Positions 8,470 to 19,331 of a stretch of DNA of 64,000 nt are shown one piece after another. The first letter of the stretch is position 1. Every line of letters starts with the position of its first letter. The position numbers were made by a program, and so were the translations under genes. The notes beneath the pieces were generated by a model that saw only the letters and a list, made by a program, of their open reading frames with translations, did not search any database and had not been told where the DNA came from. The DNA lies in NCBI RefSeq assembly GCF_900113905.1, contig NZ_FORC01000001.1, forward strand, positions 553,825 through 617,824, given 5' to 3'. This DNA comes from Phytopseudomonas argentinensis (GTDB taxonomy: Bacteria > Pseudomonadota > Gammaproteobacteria > Pseudomonadales > Pseudomonadaceae).

Positions 8470-11391
8470 ATGGGCAACTCCAACGACAAACGCCCACCAT
8501 TGCCCCATGTACCGGTGCTCGATCCGGCCGAGTTCGAAAAGACCTGGCACGACAGCCAGCACCTGCTGGCCGCCCTCAATGGTGCGGGGCTCGGCGCCTG
8601 GTTCTGGAACGTCGACACCGGCGAGGTCAGTTGGTCGCGTGGCGCCCAGAAGGTCTTCGGCCTCGACCCGACCCGGCCGCTCAGCGCACCGGTCGACTAC
8701 ATCGGGCTGATTCCCGAGGAGGAGCGCGACGAGGTGCTGCGCCTGTTCCAGGCAGTGGTCGACGGCTCCCCCACCACCGAGCCCATCCGCCATCGTATTC
8801 GATTGCCCAATGGCAGCCTGCGCTGGATCGAGATCACCGGCAGCCTGCAGGCCGGCGACGGTGGCCAGAACCGGATGTTCGGCGTGATCCGCGACATTAC
8901 CCGCCAACGCACCCAGGAACAGGCGCTGGCCGACAGCCAGGAGCGCCTGCGCATGGCACTCGAGTCGGCGGATCTGGGCACCTGGGATTGGCATATCCCC
9001 AGCAACACCATGTTCGCCTCGCCGCGCGCCGCCGCGCTGCATGGCCTGCCTGCCGAACCTTTCCAGGGCCGTTTTCCGGATTTTTTCCGCCATGTGCCCG
9101 CGCCGGACTTCGAGGCGCTGCGCCAGGCCTACCGCGACCTGCTAGCCGATAACGGCCAGGATTCTCAGCTCACCTATCGAACATTGCATGCCAACGGACA
9201 GACCTACTACCTGGAGAGCACCGCCAAGTTGCACCGCGATGCCCAGGGCCAACCCGTACGCATGACCGGCATCATGATCGACACCAGCGAGCGCACCCTG
9301 CGCGAGCAACGCCTGCAAGCCTCCGAACGCAAGTTCGCCACGGTCTTCCAAGCCAGCCCGGATCCGATCTGCGTGACCACGCTGCCCGAAGGCCGCATTC
9401 TGGAGATCAATCCGGCCTTCACCCAGGCCTTCGGCTGGCGGGCCGCGGAAGTCACCGGCCGCAATATCTTCAAGCTCGCACCCTGGCAGGCGCTGGCGGG
9501 GGATTCGCCACTGCGCGCCAAGATTCTCAGCGGCACCGACCTCACCGACGAGCGCATCGATCTGCGCGACCCCCAGGGCCGCCTGATGAGCTGCATCGTG
9601 TCCTGCAGGCGCCTGGAGCTCGCCGGCCAACCCTGCGTGCTCAGCAACTATCGTGACATCACCGAACAACAGCGCGCCGAATCGGCGCTCAAGGCCAGCC
9701 AGGAGAAGTTTTCCAAGGCCTTTCACTCAAGCCCGGATGCGATCACCATCACCACCCGCGACGCCGGCCGCTATATCGAGATCAACGACGGCTTCACCCG
9801 CCTCACCGGCTACAACGCCGAGGAAGTCATTGGCCGCACGTCCACCGAAGTGGGGATCTGGCCCGACGAGCAACAGCGCCAGCGCCTGCTCGAGACCCTG
9901 CGACTCGAGGGCCATATCCAGCGTATCGAGATGACCGGCCGCGATCGCCACGGCAATCAGCTCGAGGTGGAAGTCTCCTTCGAGCCGATCGAACTGGATG
10001 CTACGCCCTGCCTGCTGGTAACCGCCCGCGACATCGGCGAACTCAAGGCCGCCCAGAAACAGATTCAGCACCTGGCCTACCATGACCCGCTGACCAGCCT
10101 GCCCAATCGCGCACTGCTGATGGATCGCCTGACCCAGCAGATCGCCCTGCTGCAACGCCATGGCCTGCGCGGCGCCCTGCTGTTTCTCGACCTCGATCAT
10201 TTCAAGCACATCAATGACTCGCTCGGCCACCCGTTCGGTGATGCGGTGCTCAAGCTGATCACTGCCCGCCTGGAAGTCAGCGTACGCGAAGAAGACACCG
10301 TGGCGCGCCTGGGCGGCGACGAGTTCGTGGTGCTCCTCACCGGCCTCGAGGGTGACCTGCAGCAGGTCATCAGCCACGCCGGCCTGGCGGCCGAAAAGCT
10401 ACGCACGCTGCTCAGTGAGCCGATGCTGCTCGACGGCCATCGTCTGCAGGTCACGCCAAGCATCGGCATTGCGCTGATCCCGGACCACGGCCAGACACCC
10501 GCCGACCTGCTCAAGCGCGCCGACATCGCCCTATACCGCGCCAAGGATTCGGGGCGCAATACCATCCAGCTGTTCCACAGCTCCATGCAGCACGCTGCCA
10601 GCGAGCGCCTGCGCCTGGAGAACGAGTTGCGCACGGCGCTGAGCCGCGGCGAGTTCGAGCTGTATTTCCAGGCCCAGGTGGATGCCCGCAGCGGCCATGT
10701 GATCGGTGCCGAGGCCCTGCTGCGCTGGGCTCACCCCACCCTCGGCGAGCAATCACCGGCACTGTTCATCCATGTGCTGGAGGAAAGCGGGCTGATCCTC
10801 GAGGTCGGCGCCTGGGTGTTGGTCGAAGCCTGCCATGCCTGCGCGCAACTGCTCGAGGAGCGCATCATTGATGAGCACTTCAGCCTGTGCGTGAACATCA
10901 GCACGCGGCAGTTCCGGCAAAGCGACTTCGTCGAGCGCGTCGAGCATTGCCTGCGCAACAACAGGCTGCCCCACGGCATGCTCAAGCTGGAAATCACCGA
11001 AGGGATCGTCATCCAGGACATCGACGACACCATCGCCAAGATGAATCGCCTGCGCCAATTGGGCGTGAGCTTCGCCATGGACGACTTCGGCACGGGCTAC
11101 TCGTCGCTCACCTACCTCAAACGCCTGCCGGTGAACGTGCTGAAGATCGACCAGTCATTCGTACGCGATGCCACCAGCAACCCAAGCGATGCGGAAATCA
11201 TCCGCGCCGTGGTGGCGCTCGGCCTGAGCCTGGGCCTGGAAGTTATCGCCGAGGGAGTGGAGCAGCAGAGCCAGCTGGATTTTCTGCAAAGCCAGGGCTG
11301 CCACTGCTACCAGGGCTACCTGTTCAGCCGCCCGCAACCGCTGCAGGCCTTTCGCGCCCTGCTCGCCCACGCAGCCGACACCGTCAGCTGA
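8470..11391 (+). CDS. PAS-GGDEF-EAL cyclic-di-GMP signalling protein
   Basis: 973 residues without predicted membrane segments, so probably cytosolic. About four PAS/PAC units occupy residues 20-535. The diguanylate cyclase domain follows with an intact GGDEF (about 615-619) and an upstream RxxD inhibitory site (REED, five residues before). The C-terminal phosphodiesterase domain has EALLRW (about 748), ITEG, DDFGTGYSSL, KIDQSFV and EGVEQ. Both domains keep their signature residues, so either or both activities are possible. Start supported by AGAGGAAA 5-6 nt upstream. It is 116 bp after the LysR gene and ends at a bidirectional terminator. Confidence 0.93.
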   Translation: MGNSNDKRPPLPHVPVLDPAEFEKTWHDSQHLLAALNGAGLGAWFWNVDTGEVSWSRGAQKVFGLDPTRPLSAPVDYIGLIPEEERDEVLRLFQAVVDGSPTTEPIRHRIRLPNGSLRWIEITGSLQAGDGGQNRMFGVIRDITRQRTQEQALADSQERLRMALESADLGTWDWHIPSNTMFASPRAAALHGLPAEPFQGRFPDFFRHVPAPDFEALRQAYRDLLADNGQDSQLTYRTLHANGQTYYLESTAKLHRDAQGQPVRMTGIMIDTSERTLREQRLQASERKFATVFQASPDPICVTTLPEGRILEINPAFTQAFGWRAAEVTGRNIFKLAPWQALAGDSPLRAKILSGTDLTDERIDLRDPQGRLMSCIVSCRRLELAGQPCVLSNYRDITEQQRAESALKASQEKFSKAFHSSPDAITITTRDAGRYIEINDGFTRLTGYNAEEVIGRTSTEVGIWPDEQQRQRLLETLRLEGHIQRIEMTGRDRHGNQLEVEVSFEPIELDATPCLLVTARDIGELKAAQKQIQHLAYHDPLTSLPNRALLMDRLTQQIALLQRHGLRGALLFLDLDHFKHINDSLGHPFGDAVLKLITARLEVSVREEDTVARLGGDEFVVLLTGLEGDLQQVISHAGLAAEKLRTLLSEPMLLDGHRLQVTPSIGIALIPDHGQTPADLLKRADIALYRAKDSGRNTIQLFHSSMQHAASERLRLENELRTALSRGEFELYFQAQVDARSGHVIGAEALLRWAHPTLGEQSPALFIHVLEESGLILEVGAWVLVEACHACAQLLEERIIDEHFSLCVNISTRQFRQSDFVERVEHCLRNNRLPHGMLKLEITEGIVIQDIDDTIAKMNRLRQLGVSFAMDDFGTGYSSLTYLKRLPVNVLKIDQSFVRDATSNPSDAEIIRAVVALGLSLGLEVIAEGVEQQSQLDFLQSQGCHCYQGYLFSRPQPLQAFRALLAHAADTVS

Positions 11392-11396
11392 AGCAG

Positions 11397-11421
11397 AAAA
11401 GGCGCCACGAGGGCGCCTTTT
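11397..11421. terminator. Bidirectional Rho-independent terminator
   Basis: AAAAGGCGCC and GGCGCCTTTT form a perfect stem around ACGAG, giving U-runs on both strands. It serves the GGDEF/EAL gene (+) and the convergent Hsp20 gene (-). Confidence 0.9.
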
Positions 11422-11442
11422 CCGTTGTACCGGTGATGGAAA

Positions 11443-11895
11443 TCAGTTCTCCAGCGCCGGACGTGCAGACCCGATCGGGATTCGCTTGGCCTTGGCCTCT
11501 TCCGGTACATGGCGCTCCAGCTCGATATTGAGCAGGCCGTTCACCAGGCTGGCGCTCTTGACCTCGATATGATCGGCCAGACGGAACGACAGCTTGAACG
11601 AACGCTGAGCGATGCCCTGATAGAGGTAGGTGACATTGTCACCGTTGCCATTGCCCGCACGCTTGCCGCCGGTCACGGTCAGCACGCCACGTTCGACCTG
11701 CAGGTCCAGATCTTCATCCTGGAAACCGGCTGCAGCGATGACGATCCGGTACTGGTCGTCGGCATGCTTCTCGACGTTGTAGGGCGGGTAGCTGCTGCTC
11801 GTCTCGTTGCGCATCGCCGACTCGAACAGATCGTTGAAGCGGTCGAAGCCAATGGACTGACGGAACAGCGGGGTCATGGAAAATGCAGTGCTCAT
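11443..11895 (-). CDS. ibpA: Small heat-shock protein, Hsp20/IbpA type
   Basis: 150-residue ATP-independent holdase that binds unfolding proteins. The alpha-crystallin domain spans roughly residues 35-130 (YNVEKHADDQYRIVIAAAGF, GVLTVTGGKR, NGLLNIELERHVPEE). The N-terminal MTPLFRQSIGFDRFNDLFES is typical of IbpA, and the C-terminal IPI motif (KRIPIGS) is the oligomerisation anchor. AGGAG lies 7 nt before ATG and is buried in a predicted RNA hairpin. Transcription is likely from a sigma-32 promoter. Confidence 0.96.
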   Translation of the reverse strand: MSTAFSMTPLFRQSIGFDRFNDLFESAMRNETSSSYPPYNVEKHADDQYRIVIAAAGFQDEDLDLQVERGVLTVTGGKRAGNGNGDNVTYLYQGIAQRSFKLSFRLADHIEVKSASLVNGLLNIELERHVPEEAKAKRIPIGSARPALEN

Positions 11896-11957
11896 GGTAA
11901 ATCTCCTGATTAGTCAGCGAGTGATTAGGTGCGGGACCCGTCTTCGGCATCCCACGG
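11896..11957 (-). ncRNA. ROSE-like RNA thermometer in the ibpA 5' UTR
   Basis: In the minus-strand leader, CUCGCUGA pairs with UCAGGAG around the loop CUAA, sequestering the Shine-Dalgarno sequence. The anti-SD arm contains UCGCU, matching the ROSE consensus UYGCU with its characteristic unpaired G opposite the SD. A second hairpin lies upstream (GGGAUGCCG-AAGA-CGGGUCCC). The family is known from Pseudomonas ibpA leaders; folding here is by eye. The 5' boundary is inferred from the promoter. Confidence 0.8.
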
Positions 11958-11963
11958 TGAAAA

Positions 11964-11991
11964 AAATGTGGATGCCGAAAAAAATTTCAAG
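11964..11991 (-). promoter_or_regulatory. Sigma-32 (RpoH) promoter of ibpA
   Basis: On the minus strand CTTGAA (11986-11991) is followed after 14 nt by CCACATTT (11964-11971), close to the heat-shock consensus CTTGAA-N13/14-CCCCATnT. Start of transcription is expected near 11957. Confidence 0.8.
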
Positions 11992-12013
11992 GGCCTGAAA
12001 AGGAGATTTTTTG

Positions 12014-12166
12014 ATGAGCAAGGTGATCCTCATCACCGGCGTCAGCCGCGGCATCGGTACGGCCACCGCGCGCCTGGCCGTCGGGCGTGGCTACCGCGTG
12101 GTGATCAATTATCGGCGCCAGCGCGAGACAGCCGAGGCGCTGCCCGACGTCACTGGAGGTCGCTGA
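12014..12166 (+). pseudogene. Truncated short-chain dehydrogenase remnant
   Basis: A 50-codon frame starts MSKVILITGVSRGIG, the cofactor-binding motif of SDR enzymes, with GAGATTTTTTG upstream. It continues through the second strand (YRVVINYRR) and then stops. The catalytic Ser and YxxxK residues are absent; a full SDR has about 250 residues. The stop lies inside the 3' end of convergent dusC (17-bp overlap). This looks like the 5' stub left by a deletion. In P. aeruginosa I recall a full SDR gene between ibpA and dusC. Confidence 0.75.
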
Positions 12167-13163
12167 GCGCCTCGCCGTCCGCCTCGTATATCGGCAGGAC
12201 GTTCGCCTCCGCCGGCGCAATGCTTACCCCCAGCAACGCATCGATGGCCTCGCAGCGGGTTTCCCGGCGCACCAGGGCGAACAGCTCGACCGCCTCGGGG
12301 TAGCTGCGAGTGAGCATCGCCAGCCACTGCTTGAGTCGCCCCGGCGCATAGCGCGGGGAAATCTTGCGGCGTGCCTGCAGCCAGAAATCGGCGAGCAGCG
12401 GCTGCAGCGCCTCCCAGCTCATCACACCGGCATCCTCGCCTGCCCGCGCCGCCGCGATCTGCCGCGCCAGATCGGGTCGTGCCACCACGCCGCGGCCAAG
12501 CATGATGTTCTCGGCGCCGCTGACCTCGCGGCAGCGCCGCCAGTCGTCCAGCGACCAGATATCGCCGTTGGCATATACCGGCACGGCGACCACTTCCTGC
12601 ACTCGCGCCACCCACTCCCAGTGCGCCGGCGGCTTGTAGCCCTCGACCTTGGTGCGCGCGTGCACGACGATCTGCGCGGCGCCTCCCTCGGCCAGGGCCC
12701 GGGCGCAATCGAGGGCGAGATCCTTGTGATCGAAGCCCAGGCGCATCTTGGCGGTAACGGGAATGGCCGCCGGCACGCTGCGACGCACCTCGCGCACGAT
12801 GGCGTGCAACAGCTCGGGCTCCTTGAGCAGCACCGCCCCGCCGCGGGACTTGTTCACCGTCTTGGCCGGGCAGCCAAAATTCAGGTCGATCACCGGCGCA
12901 CCCAGCACACAGGCATAGGCGGCATTGTCACCCAGGCACTTGGGATCGGAGCCGAGCAGTTGCACACGTAGTGGCGTGCCGGCCGCGGTTCTGGCGCCAT
13001 TGAACAGCTCCGGCGCCAGCTTGCGGTAGGTCGACCTGGGCAGCACGCGATCGGTGACGCGGATGAACTCGGTCACGCACCAGTCGATGCCACCCACCCG
13101 GGTCAGCACGTCGCGAAGGATTTCATCGACCAGCCCCTCCATGGGCGCCAGGGCGATCTGCAT
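12150..13163 (-). CDS. dusC: tRNA-dihydrouridine(16) synthase DusC
   Basis: FMN enzyme that reduces uridine to dihydrouridine in the tRNA D-loop. 337 residues. It starts [20 protein letters not shown], and the catalytic Cys lies in [23 protein letters not shown]/tRNA-binding segments include [12 protein letters not shown] and [10 protein letters not shown]. The C-terminus (ALSDLQ) overlaps the SDR stub on the other strand, so the last residues may derive from the deletion junction. Confidence 0.92.
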   Translation of the reverse strand: MQIALAPMEGLVDEILRDVLTRVGGIDWCVTEFIRVTDRVLPRSTYRKLAPELFNGARTAAGTPLRVQLLGSDPKCLGDNAAYACVLGAPVIDLNFGCPAKTVNKSRGGAVLLKEPELLHAIVREVRRSVPAAIPVTAKMRLGFDHKDLALDCARALAEGGAAQIVVHARTKVEGYKPPAHWEWVARVQEVVAVPVYANGDIWSLDDWRRCREVSGAENIMLGRGVVARPDLARQIAAARAGEDAGVMSWEALQPLLADFWLQARRKISPRYAPGRLKQWLAMLTRSYPEAVELFALVRRETRCEAIDALLGVSIAPAEANVLPIYEADGEALSDLQ

Positions 13164-13320
13164 GGCGGTACTCTCGAAAAGATAGTGGCGGCATCTGCAT
13201 GCCGGTGAAAGGCGGCGCGTAGTGTAGCGGCGAGACTCGCATCAGCCCAGCGGCTCGGCAGCTGAACACCTGCCATCACGGGCAGTCCATTGCATTACCG
13301 AATGCCAACCTGGAATGACC

Positions 13321-13710
13321 ATGAGCCGACTTCGCTTGCCCGGCGCACCGCTGGCCCTGCTGCTGATCAGCACGGCGAGCTTTGCCGTGACGCCCATCTC
13401 CGAGGGCGTGCCTATCGACCCGGCGGCCACCGCCAAACTGATCGTCAGCCGCGACCGCAACGCGCCCAATGCCTGCGACCTGCAGCTGCGCGTCGACGAG
13501 CAATTGGTGGTGGCACTGCCAGCCGGTGAGAGCGTCACGCTGGACGTACCCAGCGGCGAAAGGACCATCGTCCTCACACCCTCACGGGAAGGTTTCTGCG
13601 CCCAGGTAGAGCTGGCGAGCAGCCAGTCGATCCTGTTACAGCCTGGTGAGGTCCGAAGCTACCAAGCCGTTTACGAAGAACAGAAGCTGTTTCTCGCACC
13701 GCAACCCTGA
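13321..13710 (+). CDS. Exported hypothetical protein
   Basis: About 129 residues. The N-terminus MSRLRLPGAPLALLLISTAS with FA is a clear signal peptide. The mature part is beta-rich, with two cysteines (NACDL and GFCAQ) that could form a disulfide in the periplasm. I do not recognise the family. The start could also be an ATG two codons upstream (13315); GGA lies 6 nt before 13321. It is isolated, and convergent with the thioesterase gene 4 bp away. Confidence 0.7.
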   Translation: MSRLRLPGAPLALLLISTASFAVTPISEGVPIDPAATAKLIVSRDRNAPNACDLQLRVDEQLVVALPAGESVTLDVPSGERTIVLTPSREGFCAQVELASSQSILLQPGEVRSYQAVYEEQKLFLAPQP

Positions 13711-13714
13711 CGCT

Positions 13715-14149
13715 TCAGGCAGGCAGCAGTGCCTTGCCATAGCCTTCGACGAACTCGGCCGGCATGCGCTTGGGCCGCCCGCTGGACAGCTCGATGCACA
13801 CGAAGGTGGTGCGTGCACGCAGCAACGTGGCGCCATCCTGCGGGCGTATCAGCTGGAAGCAGCGATCCATCTTCAAGCGCTGGTCGGACTCGACGATCCA
13901 GGTGCCCATGACCAGTTCCTGGCCTTCGTAGGCACTGCTCAGGTAATCGATCTCGTGACGCACCACCGCCATGGCGCGATCCAGGCGCCGGTACTCGACC
14001 AGATCCAGCCCCAGCGACTGCGAATGCCGCCAGGCGCAGCGCTCCAGCCAGGCAACGTAAACGGCGTTGTTGGCGTGGCCAAGGCCATCGATATCCTCGC
14101 TGCCGACCAGCAGCTCGATGGTGAACGGGTCGGGGCGGTCCCAGTTCAT
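13715..14149 (-). CDS. Hot-dog fold acyl-CoA thioesterase, 4HBT/YbgC type
   Basis: 144 residues, about the usual 130-150. The active-site region reads EDIDGLGHANNAVYVAWLER, with the D-x-x-GHxNN pattern of 4-hydroxybenzoyl-CoA-type thioesterases. Later strands include HEIDYLSSAYEGQEL. It probably hydrolyses an acyl-CoA; the substrate is not predictable. The open frame extends upstream to 14293, but MNWDRPDPFTIEL is the sensible start; the ribosome site is weak. Confidence 0.85.
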   Translation of the reverse strand: MNWDRPDPFTIELLVGSEDIDGLGHANNAVYVAWLERCAWRHSQSLGLDLVEYRRLDRAMAVVRHEIDYLSSAYEGQELVMGTWIVESDQRLKMDRCFQLIRPQDGATLLRARTTFVCIELSSGRPKRMPAEFVEGYGKALLPA

Positions 14150-14310
14150 GACTGACGCTCGCGCATGGGTGCACTCGGCAGTGCGGTGATATAAATCAGC
14201 TTCATGCGGTAGCCTCCCTTGTCGACGCGGTGAGCCCGACCTTAGGGGCTTTGCCTGCTGCAACGCAAGCGCAGCAGCGTAGGCGAACGGCACTTTTTCG
14301 AGCGCGCAAA

Positions 14311-14344
14311 AAACAAAAGGGCCACTTCGTGAGAAGTGACCCTT
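14311..14344 (-). terminator. Terminator of the tRNA operon (distal)
   Basis: Stem AAGGGTCACTTC / GAAGTGGCCCTT (one mismatch) around TCAC on the minus strand, followed by TTGTTTTTT. Confidence 0.85.
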
Positions 14345-14345
14345 A

Positions 14346-14363
14346 AAAATCCCGCAGAGCGGG
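14346..14363 (-). terminator. Terminator of the tRNA operon (proximal)
   Basis: CCCGC-TCT-GCGGG followed by ATTTTT on the minus strand, just past the last tRNA. It is in tandem with a second terminator. Confidence 0.65.
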
Positions 14364-14369
14364 CAAAAA

Positions 14370-14445
14370 TGGCGTCCCCTAGGGGACTCGAACCCCTGTT
14401 ACCGCCGTGAAAGGGCGGTGTCCTAGGCCACTAGACGAAGGGGAC
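14370..14445 (-). tRNA. tRNA-Glu (anticodon TTC), copy 2 of the operon
   Basis: Cloverleaf with acceptor GTCCCCT/AGGGGAC, anticodon loop CTTTCAC (TTC) and encoded CCA. Identical to the tRNA at 14618-14693. Last gene of the Ala-Glu-Ala-Glu operon. Confidence 0.97.
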
Positions 14446-14492
14446 GAAACCTTCGAAGAACAAGGCCAGCACTAGGCTGGCCTGTCGTGGAT

Positions 14493-14568
<76 letters not shown>

Positions 14569-14617
14569 AGAACCTTGCGGTCTGGCTGCAGCACCAAGGC
14601 GCTGCAGCTGGAAATAA

Positions 14618-14693
14618 TGGCGTCCCCTAGGGGACTCGAACCCCTGTTACCGCCGTGAAAGGGCGGTGTCCTAGGCCACTAGACGAAGGGGAC
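14618..14693 (-). tRNA. tRNA-Glu (anticodon TTC), copy 1
   Basis: 76-nt tRNA including CCA, identical to the copy at 14370-14445. The spacers between the duplicated tRNA pairs have diverged. Confidence 0.97.
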
Positions 14694-14752
14694 GCAAATG
14701 CCCTTCTTTACAACTCAACCTGTTCCTAGGAACCGGTTGTGGCATCCGAGAT

Positions 14753-14828
<76 letters not shown>

Positions 14829-14846
14829 ATCTCGAGGACGGGGCGC

Positions 14847-14875
14847 ATGTTAAGTGCACCCCTGCACCCTGTCAA
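14847..14875 (-). promoter_or_regulatory. Sigma-70 promoter of the tRNA operon
   Basis: Minus strand TTGACA (14870-14875), 17-nt spacer, TAACAT (14847-14852), then a GC-rich discriminator (GCGCCCCG) typical of stringently controlled stable-RNA promoters. Confidence 0.85.
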
Positions 14876-14985
14876 CAAAAAATTAGCGCCTGCCTTATTT
14901 TTTTTCGCTGACATAACAAACACTTACCGCAAACCGCGGGCTGCCAGTCGCACACCGCGACCAGCGGCCGAAAAACCACCGGTGA

Positions 14986-16467
14986 TCAGGCGATGCTGGC
15001 CAGCAGCTTTTCCCATTCCTTGTTCTCCTTTTTCGACACGCCACCGAGCAGCTCGATGGCCTGGCGCAGGCGGAAACGGGTAAGGTCCGGGCCGAGAATC
15101 TCCATGGCGTCGAGCACCGACACCGAGCTGGCCTGACCGGTGACGGCGGCGAACATCAGCGGCATGGCATCGCGCAGCTTCAGCTCAAGGTGCTCGACCA
15201 CCGCCTGGATGCACCCGGTGATGCGCTCCTTCTCCCACTGGCGCAGCGCTTCGAGCTTCCAGAGGATCAGTTGCATGAGCTGACGCACCTGATCGTCGGA
15301 CAGCTTCTTGTGGGCGAACAGCGCCTTGTCCGGCTGCACGCCACCGGCGAAGAAGAAGCTGGCCAAGGGCGCGATCTGGCTGAAGGTTTCCACCCTGCCC
15401 TGCACGTGCGGCGCGATCTGCATCAGGTAGTCGCTGTTGAAGGCCCACTTCTGCACGCCAGCGGCGAATTCCTCGACGCTCAGGTCGCGCATCCACTGGC
15501 CGTTGAGCCAGGACAGCTTCTCCAGATCGAAGATCGGCCCGCCAAGGGAAACGCGCTGTACGTCGAAGTGCTCGATCATCTCCTCGAGGGTGAATTTCTC
15601 GCGCTCGTCGGGCATCGACCAGCCCATGCGGCCCAGGTAGTTGAGCATCGCCTGGGGCAGGAAGCCCATGCGCTCGTAGAAGGTGATCGAGGTCGGGTTC
15701 TTGCGCTTGGACAGCTTGCTCTTGTCTGGGTTACGCAGAAGCGGCATGTAGCACAGCTGCGGCTTCTCCCAGCCGAAGTACTCATAGAGCAGGATCAGCT
15801 TGGGCGCCGAGGGCAACCATTCTTCACCACGCAGCACATGGGTGATCTTCATCAGGTGGTCGTCGACCACGTTGGCCAGGAAGTAGGTCGGCAGGCCATC
15901 GGTCTTCATCAGCACCTGCATGTCCATGCGATCCCACGGGATCTCGACATCACCGCGCAGCATGTCCGGCACCACGCAGACGCCCTCGCTCGGCACCTTC
16001 ATGCGGATCACGTGGGGCTCGCCGGCGGCCAGGCGGCGCTGCACTTCCTCTTCGGAAAGCAGCAGGCCGCGACCGTCGTAGCGCGGCGTCTCGCCACGGG
16101 CCATCTGCTCGGCACGCATCTGGTCGAGTTCTTCCGGGGTGCAGAAGCAGTAGAAGGCATGGCCCTTCTCCACCAGCTCCAGGGCGTACTTGCGGTAGAT
16201 CTCGCCGCGCTCGCTCTGCCGATAGGGGCCATAGGGGCCGCCGACGTCCGGGCCTTCGTTCCACTCGATGCCCAGCCAGCGCAGGGCGTCGTAGATCTGC
16301 TGCTCCGACTCGCGGGTCGAGCGCACCTGGTCGGTGTCCTCGATACGCAGGATGAACTCGCCGCCGTGCTGCCTGGCAAAGCACAGGTTGAACAGGGCGA
16401 TGTAGGCAGTACCGACGTGAGGATCGCCAGTGGGCGACGGGGCGATGCGAGTGCGAACGGTGGTCAT
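14986..16467 (-). CDS. gltX: Glutamyl-tRNA synthetase
   Basis: Class I aminoacyl-tRNA synthetase, 493 residues. It has the HIGH-like [16 protein letters not shown] at the N-terminus and the KMSKS-like [10 protein letters not shown] near residue 245, plus [23 protein letters not shown]-terminal anticodon-binding domain ends at [10 protein letters not shown]. Start [14 protein letters not shown]; an upstream frame extension is not supported. The tRNA operon encoding its substrate tRNA-Glu lies directly downstream on the same strand with its own promoter. Confidence 0.98.
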   Translation of the reverse strand: MTTVRTRIAPSPTGDPHVGTAYIALFNLCFARQHGGEFILRIEDTDQVRSTRESEQQIYDALRWLGIEWNEGPDVGGPYGPYRQSERGEIYRKYALELVEKGHAFYCFCTPEELDQMRAEQMARGETPRYDGRGLLLSEEEVQRRLAAGEPHVIRMKVPSEGVCVVPDMLRGDVEIPWDRMDMQVLMKTDGLPTYFLANVVDDHLMKITHVLRGEEWLPSAPKLILLYEYFGWEKPQLCYMPLLRNPDKSKLSKRKNPTSITFYERMGFLPQAMLNYLGRMGWSMPDEREKFTLEEMIEHFDVQRVSLGGPIFDLEKLSWLNGQWMRDLSVEEFAAGVQKWAFNSDYLMQIAPHVQGRVETFSQIAPLASFFFAGGVQPDKALFAHKKLSDDQVRQLMQLILWKLEALRQWEKERITGCIQAVVEHLELKLRDAMPLMFAAVTGQASSVSVLDAMEILGPDLTRFRLRQAIELLGGVSKKENKEWEKLLASIA

Positions 16468-16647
16468 GGAAAGTCCCGAGCAAGTAAGACTGAAAATGGC
16501 ATGGGCCGACCCGCGCCCGGGCAGCATAAGCGACCGGCGCAGGTGCCATGGATGACGCGAGAAAGCGAAGGGAACGAATATTAACAGGCCAGCCCCGGCT
16601 GGCTCCAGCGCACCGGCTGCCGTTGAGCTACAGCGAGCCGCCAAGCC

Positions 16648-17150
16648 CTAGGATCGGCGCAGGTACCGGCTCAGCGCCACGATGCCCTCTTCCGCGCTGG
16701 CGCTGCAGCCGGCCCAGGAGCACGCCAGCATCAGGTTGCGCGGCAGGCCGAAGTCCTCGATGCAGTAGCCCTCGGCATCGCGCCCGTGTTCGTCGCCAGG
16801 CAGCCACTGGCGCATGCTGCCAGCGGGCTGAAAATAGGCCCACACCGGTTTGCCCAGTGCCACGGCGGCGCCGACCTCGAATGCCGTGCCAGAGTCCGGT
16901 TCCAAGCCACGAAACAGATTGAGGTTGGCCAGCACCGCATCCGCACGGCGGATCATCGCCAGGTTGAGCCGGCAGATCAGCGCCGCGCGCTCGGTCGGTG
17001 CCAACTCCTCGGTCACCTCGTTATCGAACGGGTAGAGCCCCTGCAGCCCCTGCTCGCGGCACAGGCGCTTGAGGTATTCGCCCTGCTCGATCGCGTCCGG
17101 CCTGAATACATCGAAGCCCGCCAGGTAAACCTGCCCATGCCCCGCCATGC

Positions 17151-17154
<4 letters not shown>
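16648..17154 (-). CDS. Nucleoside 2-deoxyribosyltransferase-family protein
   Basis: 168 residues. The N-terminal [13 protein letters not shown] and the active-site block [20 protein letters not shown] (DxGTxxE) match family PF05014, which cleaves or exchanges N-glycosidic bonds of deoxynucleosides. The start codon overlaps the uvrB stop (ATGA), so it is translationally coupled to uvrB. This suggests a damaged-nucleotide clean-up role, which is inference. M3 (17148) is an alternative start. Confidence 0.8.
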
Positions 17155-19166
<2,012 letters not shown>

Positions 19167-19250
19167 AAATACCTCTGCAAAGGCTGTGACGCCGCAAGAA
19201 AGCGTGCGTCATACCTGGTGTACGCTGTCGCGACACAGAATATGGGCCGC

Positions 19251-19256
19251 TATACT
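19251..19256 (+). promoter_or_regulatory. Candidate -10 element of the aminotransferase gene
   Basis: TATACT, embedded between GGGCCG and CGGCCC arms that could form an operator-like dyad. The -35 region is poor. Weak call. Confidence 0.35.
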
Positions 19257-19331
19257 AACGGCCCGCTTGCGCAACCCCTAATCCAGTTGCCGGGTTGCTC
19301 GAAACTCACCTCACCACAGAGCTGCCGCCCC

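Noticed and set aside
19167..19331. Possible LexA/SOS box upstream of uvrB (CTGTCGCGACACAG)
   Set aside because: Spacing is CTG-N8-CAG, not the CTG-N10-CAG of LexA operators, and the core is GC-rich.
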